From contig DATJTJ010000142.1 in the NCBI GenBank assembly GCA_035503515.1, positions 1 to 26,560 on the forward strand: 26,560 bases of DNA, in the 5' to 3' direction. The notes under the pieces are model-generated. The model did no database searches. It saw only the letters and a program-made list of their open reading frames with translations, and was not told the origin of the DNA. How positions within the stretch are numbered: position 1 is the first letter of the stretch; every line of letters begins with the position of its first letter. Of the stretch, positions 22,814 to 26,560 are shown piece by piece. Source of the stretch: DAIDKA01 sp035503515. Lineage in GTDB: Bacteria > Pseudomonadota > Gammaproteobacteria > Steroidobacterales > Steroidobacteraceae. The position numbers and the translations under genes were made by a program.

Positions 22814-23312
22814 CAGGGGGGTCCCATCGTGGATTTCATGTCTATGCGATCTCATGGCCGAATGGAACGGCCAAGGCTGAGGTCGTGGCGTGGTTCAGGC
22901 TCCGACTAAGGCTCAGGGCCACCGCTGACGGAGTGTACTTGAGGGCCGGGTCCATTCCATAACTTGGATGAGTCCGCGGCCGTACCCTGCCCCACGGCCC
23001 GATCAGAGATCACGCCTGCCTGTCCGCTCCTTCCAGGTTCGGCCCTTTGCCGCTCCGTTCCGGCGCCCTGCGGTGTAGGTAGCCTCAACGGCAGGCAAGC
23101 AGCTCTCCCAGGGTAAGTCGCGCGACCTTCATGTGTCCGTCGGATTTACGGCGCGGCGCTCCGTGCAGGTACCGGGCATCACATCTCTTGGCCGGCTTAC
23201 CCGCCCCGCGCTGCCTGATCCGCTTCCTTTTCGTCGAACCAAGACTTTGCCCCACCACCATGTGGGTTCGGATAGCGCCACTCACGGCGCTGCGCGCCAT
23301 GCCTGACGCACC
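22814..23312. other. Stretch of about 500 bases with no convincing gene; weak 71-codon ORF
   Basis: This region lies between the histidine kinase and the nrdJ terminator. A minus-strand frame at 23085-23300 encodes a basic 71-residue sequence (STKRKRIRQRGAGKPAKR ... KVARLTLGELLACR in pieces). It has only a poor ribosome-binding site and no recognisable family, so it is listed only as possible. A 60-codon minus-strand frame at 22906-23088 is less likely. I checked for tRNA, tmRNA and RNase P landmarks and saw none. Confidence 0.35.
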
Positions 23313-23341
23313 AAAAAAAGGCAGCCCCGAAGGGCTGCCTT
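23313..23341 (-). terminator. Rho-independent terminator of the nrdJ operon
   Basis: On the minus strand, GGCAGCCC-TTCG-GGGCTGCC (23339-23320) is a perfect 8-bp stem with an extra-stable TTCG tetraloop, followed by seven T residues. It lies about 110 bases after the nrdJb stop. This is a classical intrinsic terminator for minus-strand transcription. The plus-strand side has only two T residues, so it is mainly one-way. Confidence 0.9.
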
Positions 23342-23453
23342 AAGATTGGGCGCTTTTGCTCTCTCAGACGAGAGGTCTGTCAGCTTCGACTGCTACTTGC
23401 GCCGCTCCTCACCGCAAACTCTTTTCCCCGACCCTCCCGCCGAATCCGGCGGT

Positions 23454-24215
23454 CTATCCGCACTTGGAATCCCCGCAATTCAGACAGGTCATGCAGCCGT
23501 CCATCATGATGACGGCCGCAGTGCTGCATTTGCTGCACAGCTGCGCACCTTCCGGAAACACCGACTTGGCAAAGGCGTCGGTCTGCTTGGTGCGCGCCAG
23601 GAACTCGGCGCGTTTGTCGTCCACCAGTTTTTGCTGGTGTTCATCGAGGCCTACCTTGCGCAGCAGGCCGATATTCTGCAGGTGCCGCTCGATCACATAG
23701 CCGAGTTCGGCAATGATCGAGGGCATGAACTTGCCGCCCGGCTGCCAGTAGCCGCCGCGGGGGTCGAACACGGCCTTCAGCTCATCCACCAGGAAGGTGA
23801 CGTCACCGCCCTTGCGGAACACGGCCGAAATGATGCGCGTCAGGGCGACGATCCACTGGAAGTGATCGAGGTTCTTCGAATTGATGAAGATCTCGAACGG
23901 CCGGCGCTGCTCGTACTCGGTACCTTCGTTGAGCACGATGTCGTTGATGGTCACGTACATGGCGTGATCGGACACCGGCGTCTTGATCTTGAAGGTCGAG
24001 CCGATCAGGACTTCGGGCCGCTCCACGCTCTCGTGCATGCGGATGACCTTGGCCATCCGCCCAGTGCGGTCCTTGAACATCTCCGGTTCGTCACCGTCGG
24101 CGCGGGCCGCCGCGGCCTTCTCGGCGGCGGCCTTTTCGGCAGCCTCCTTCTCGGCCCTGTCCTGAGGCTTCTCGACGTTGTACTTGACGATTTTCTTGGC
24201 GATCTTGATGGTCAT
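23454..24215 (-). CDS. nrdJb: Class II ribonucleotide reductase C-terminal subunit (NrdJb, TSCPD domain)
   Basis: This is a 253-residue protein that provides the C-terminal part of a split adenosylcobalamin-dependent ribonucleotide reductase. After a short start (MTIKIAKKIVKYNVEKP) comes a Lys/Ala/Glu-rich low-complexity helix at about 20-40. The TSCPD-type domain follows (about 50-165: FKIKTPVSDHAMYVTINDIV, FEIFINSKNLDHFQWIVALTRIISAVFRKG in pieces). The C-terminal tail is cysteine-rich: CSKC, then CMTCLNCGDSKCG. The last CxxxxC pair would shuttle electrons to the active-site disulfide. The start at 24215 has an AAGGA site. It follows nrdJa after 25 bases. Length and arrangement match Pseudomonas nrdJb. 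Confidence 0.9.
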   Translation of the reverse strand: MTIKIAKKIVKYNVEKPQDRAEKEAAEKAAAEKAAAARADGDEPEMFKDRTGRMAKVIRMHESVERPEVLIGSTFKIKTPVSDHAMYVTINDIVLNEGTEYEQRRPFEIFINSKNLDHFQWIVALTRIISAVFRKGGDVTFLVDELKAVFDPRGGYWQPGGKFMPSIIAELGYVIERHLQNIGLLRKVGLDEHQQKLVDDKRAEFLARTKQTDAFAKSVFPEGAQLCSKCSTAAVIMMDGCMTCLNCGDSKCG

Positions 24216-24240
24216 GTCGGTTCCTTGGAGGCTCCGGCGG

Positions 24241-26388
<2,148 letters not shown>

Positions 26389-26418
26389 GGATGCGTGACG
26401 CTCCTATCCCCATTAGAG

Positions 26419-26438
26419 CGACACAAGATCTTGTGTCG
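26419..26438. promoter_or_regulatory. NrdR box, perfect 20-bp palindrome
   Basis: CGACACAAGATCTTGTGTCG is a perfect palindrome whose core ACACAAGATCTTGTGT matches the known NrdR-box consensus for ATP/dATP-dependent repression of ribonucleotide reductase genes. It lies 31 bases upstream of nrdJa and downstream of the -10 box. NrdR usually binds two boxes; I could not identify a second box at the usual spacing of about 31 bases. Confidence 0.85.
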
Positions 26439-26448
26439 AGAGCGGTCG

Positions 26449-26477
26449 AGATTAAAGACGTGCAACATAACCGTCAA
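26449..26477 (-). promoter_or_regulatory. Probable sigma-70 promoter of the nrdJ operon
   Basis: On the minus strand, TTGACG (26477-26472) is a good -35 hexamer. The -10 may be TAATCT at 26454-26449, with a 17-base spacer, or TTTAAT at 26456-26451, with 15. The NrdR palindrome lies just downstream, where a repressor would block initiation. Confidence 0.5.
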
Positions 26478-26560
26478 GAATGGCAATGGGTCTATGGAAT
26501 GGATTTTCAAGCCATATAAAACAATAGGTTATAAAGATTCTTGCGGCCGCATACCGGGCC

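Noticed and set aside
26389..26560. Cobalamin riboswitch upstream of the B12-dependent nrdJa
   Set aside because: No B12-box-like GCCACTG motif or long structured leader is visible; the region instead has a promoter and NrdR palindrome.

Overview
The window is GC-rich chromosomal DNA, most likely from a gammaproteobacterium. This is inferred from an E. coli-like PntA/PntB pair, a split class II ribonucleotide reductase arranged as in Pseudomonas nrdJa-nrdJb, an AlkB of E. coli length, and the general gene content. I see no rRNA, tRNA, CRISPR array or intact transposable element. About two dozen genes are supportable. Both ends cut into the sequence: the first gene lacks its 5' part, and the last operon is seen together with its promoter.

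Layout. 1-851: 3' part of a cyclic-di-GMP phosphodiesterase (EAL). 989-3963: pntA-pntB, the proton-translocating transhydrogenase. 3974-5046 (minus): a small lipoprotein translationally coupled to alkB. 5180-7182: a ribbon-helix-helix protein divergent from a SulP anion transporter, with a perfect 13-bp inverted repeat over the SulP start codon. 7313-8867: DyP-type peroxidase and a periplasmic YceI protein, convergent. 9202-10682: a MarR-like protein coupled to a hybrid histidine kinase that has no sensor domain. 10688-11665 (minus): a WYL-family regulator. 11847-14929 (minus): an operon of a GbsR/MarR-like repressor, a DUF4166 protein and a three-part membrane/epimerase/DUF393 fusion, preceded by a near-perfect operator.

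15221-16735 (minus) holds two tandem small membrane proteins of DUF5985 type, a helical partner protein and an uncertain upstream ORF. 16787-21403 is the most interesting block. It has a TetR repressor divergent from a LuxR-type response regulator and a FAD monooxygenase, then a convergent pair of SCO and CtaG-like copper/oxidase assembly proteins, and a divergent DUF190 protein. The same operator, ACGCTAC-N5-GTAGCGT, occurs in both divergent promoter regions of this block and nowhere else that I found. This suggests that the TetR protein controls the whole set.

21491-22813 (minus) is a soluble RsbRD_N-type histidine kinase. A stretch of about 640 bases with no convincing gene follows. 23313-26388 (minus) is the nrdJa-nrdJb operon, with a TTCG-loop terminator at its end and a perfect NrdR-box palindrome downstream of a recognisable promoter.
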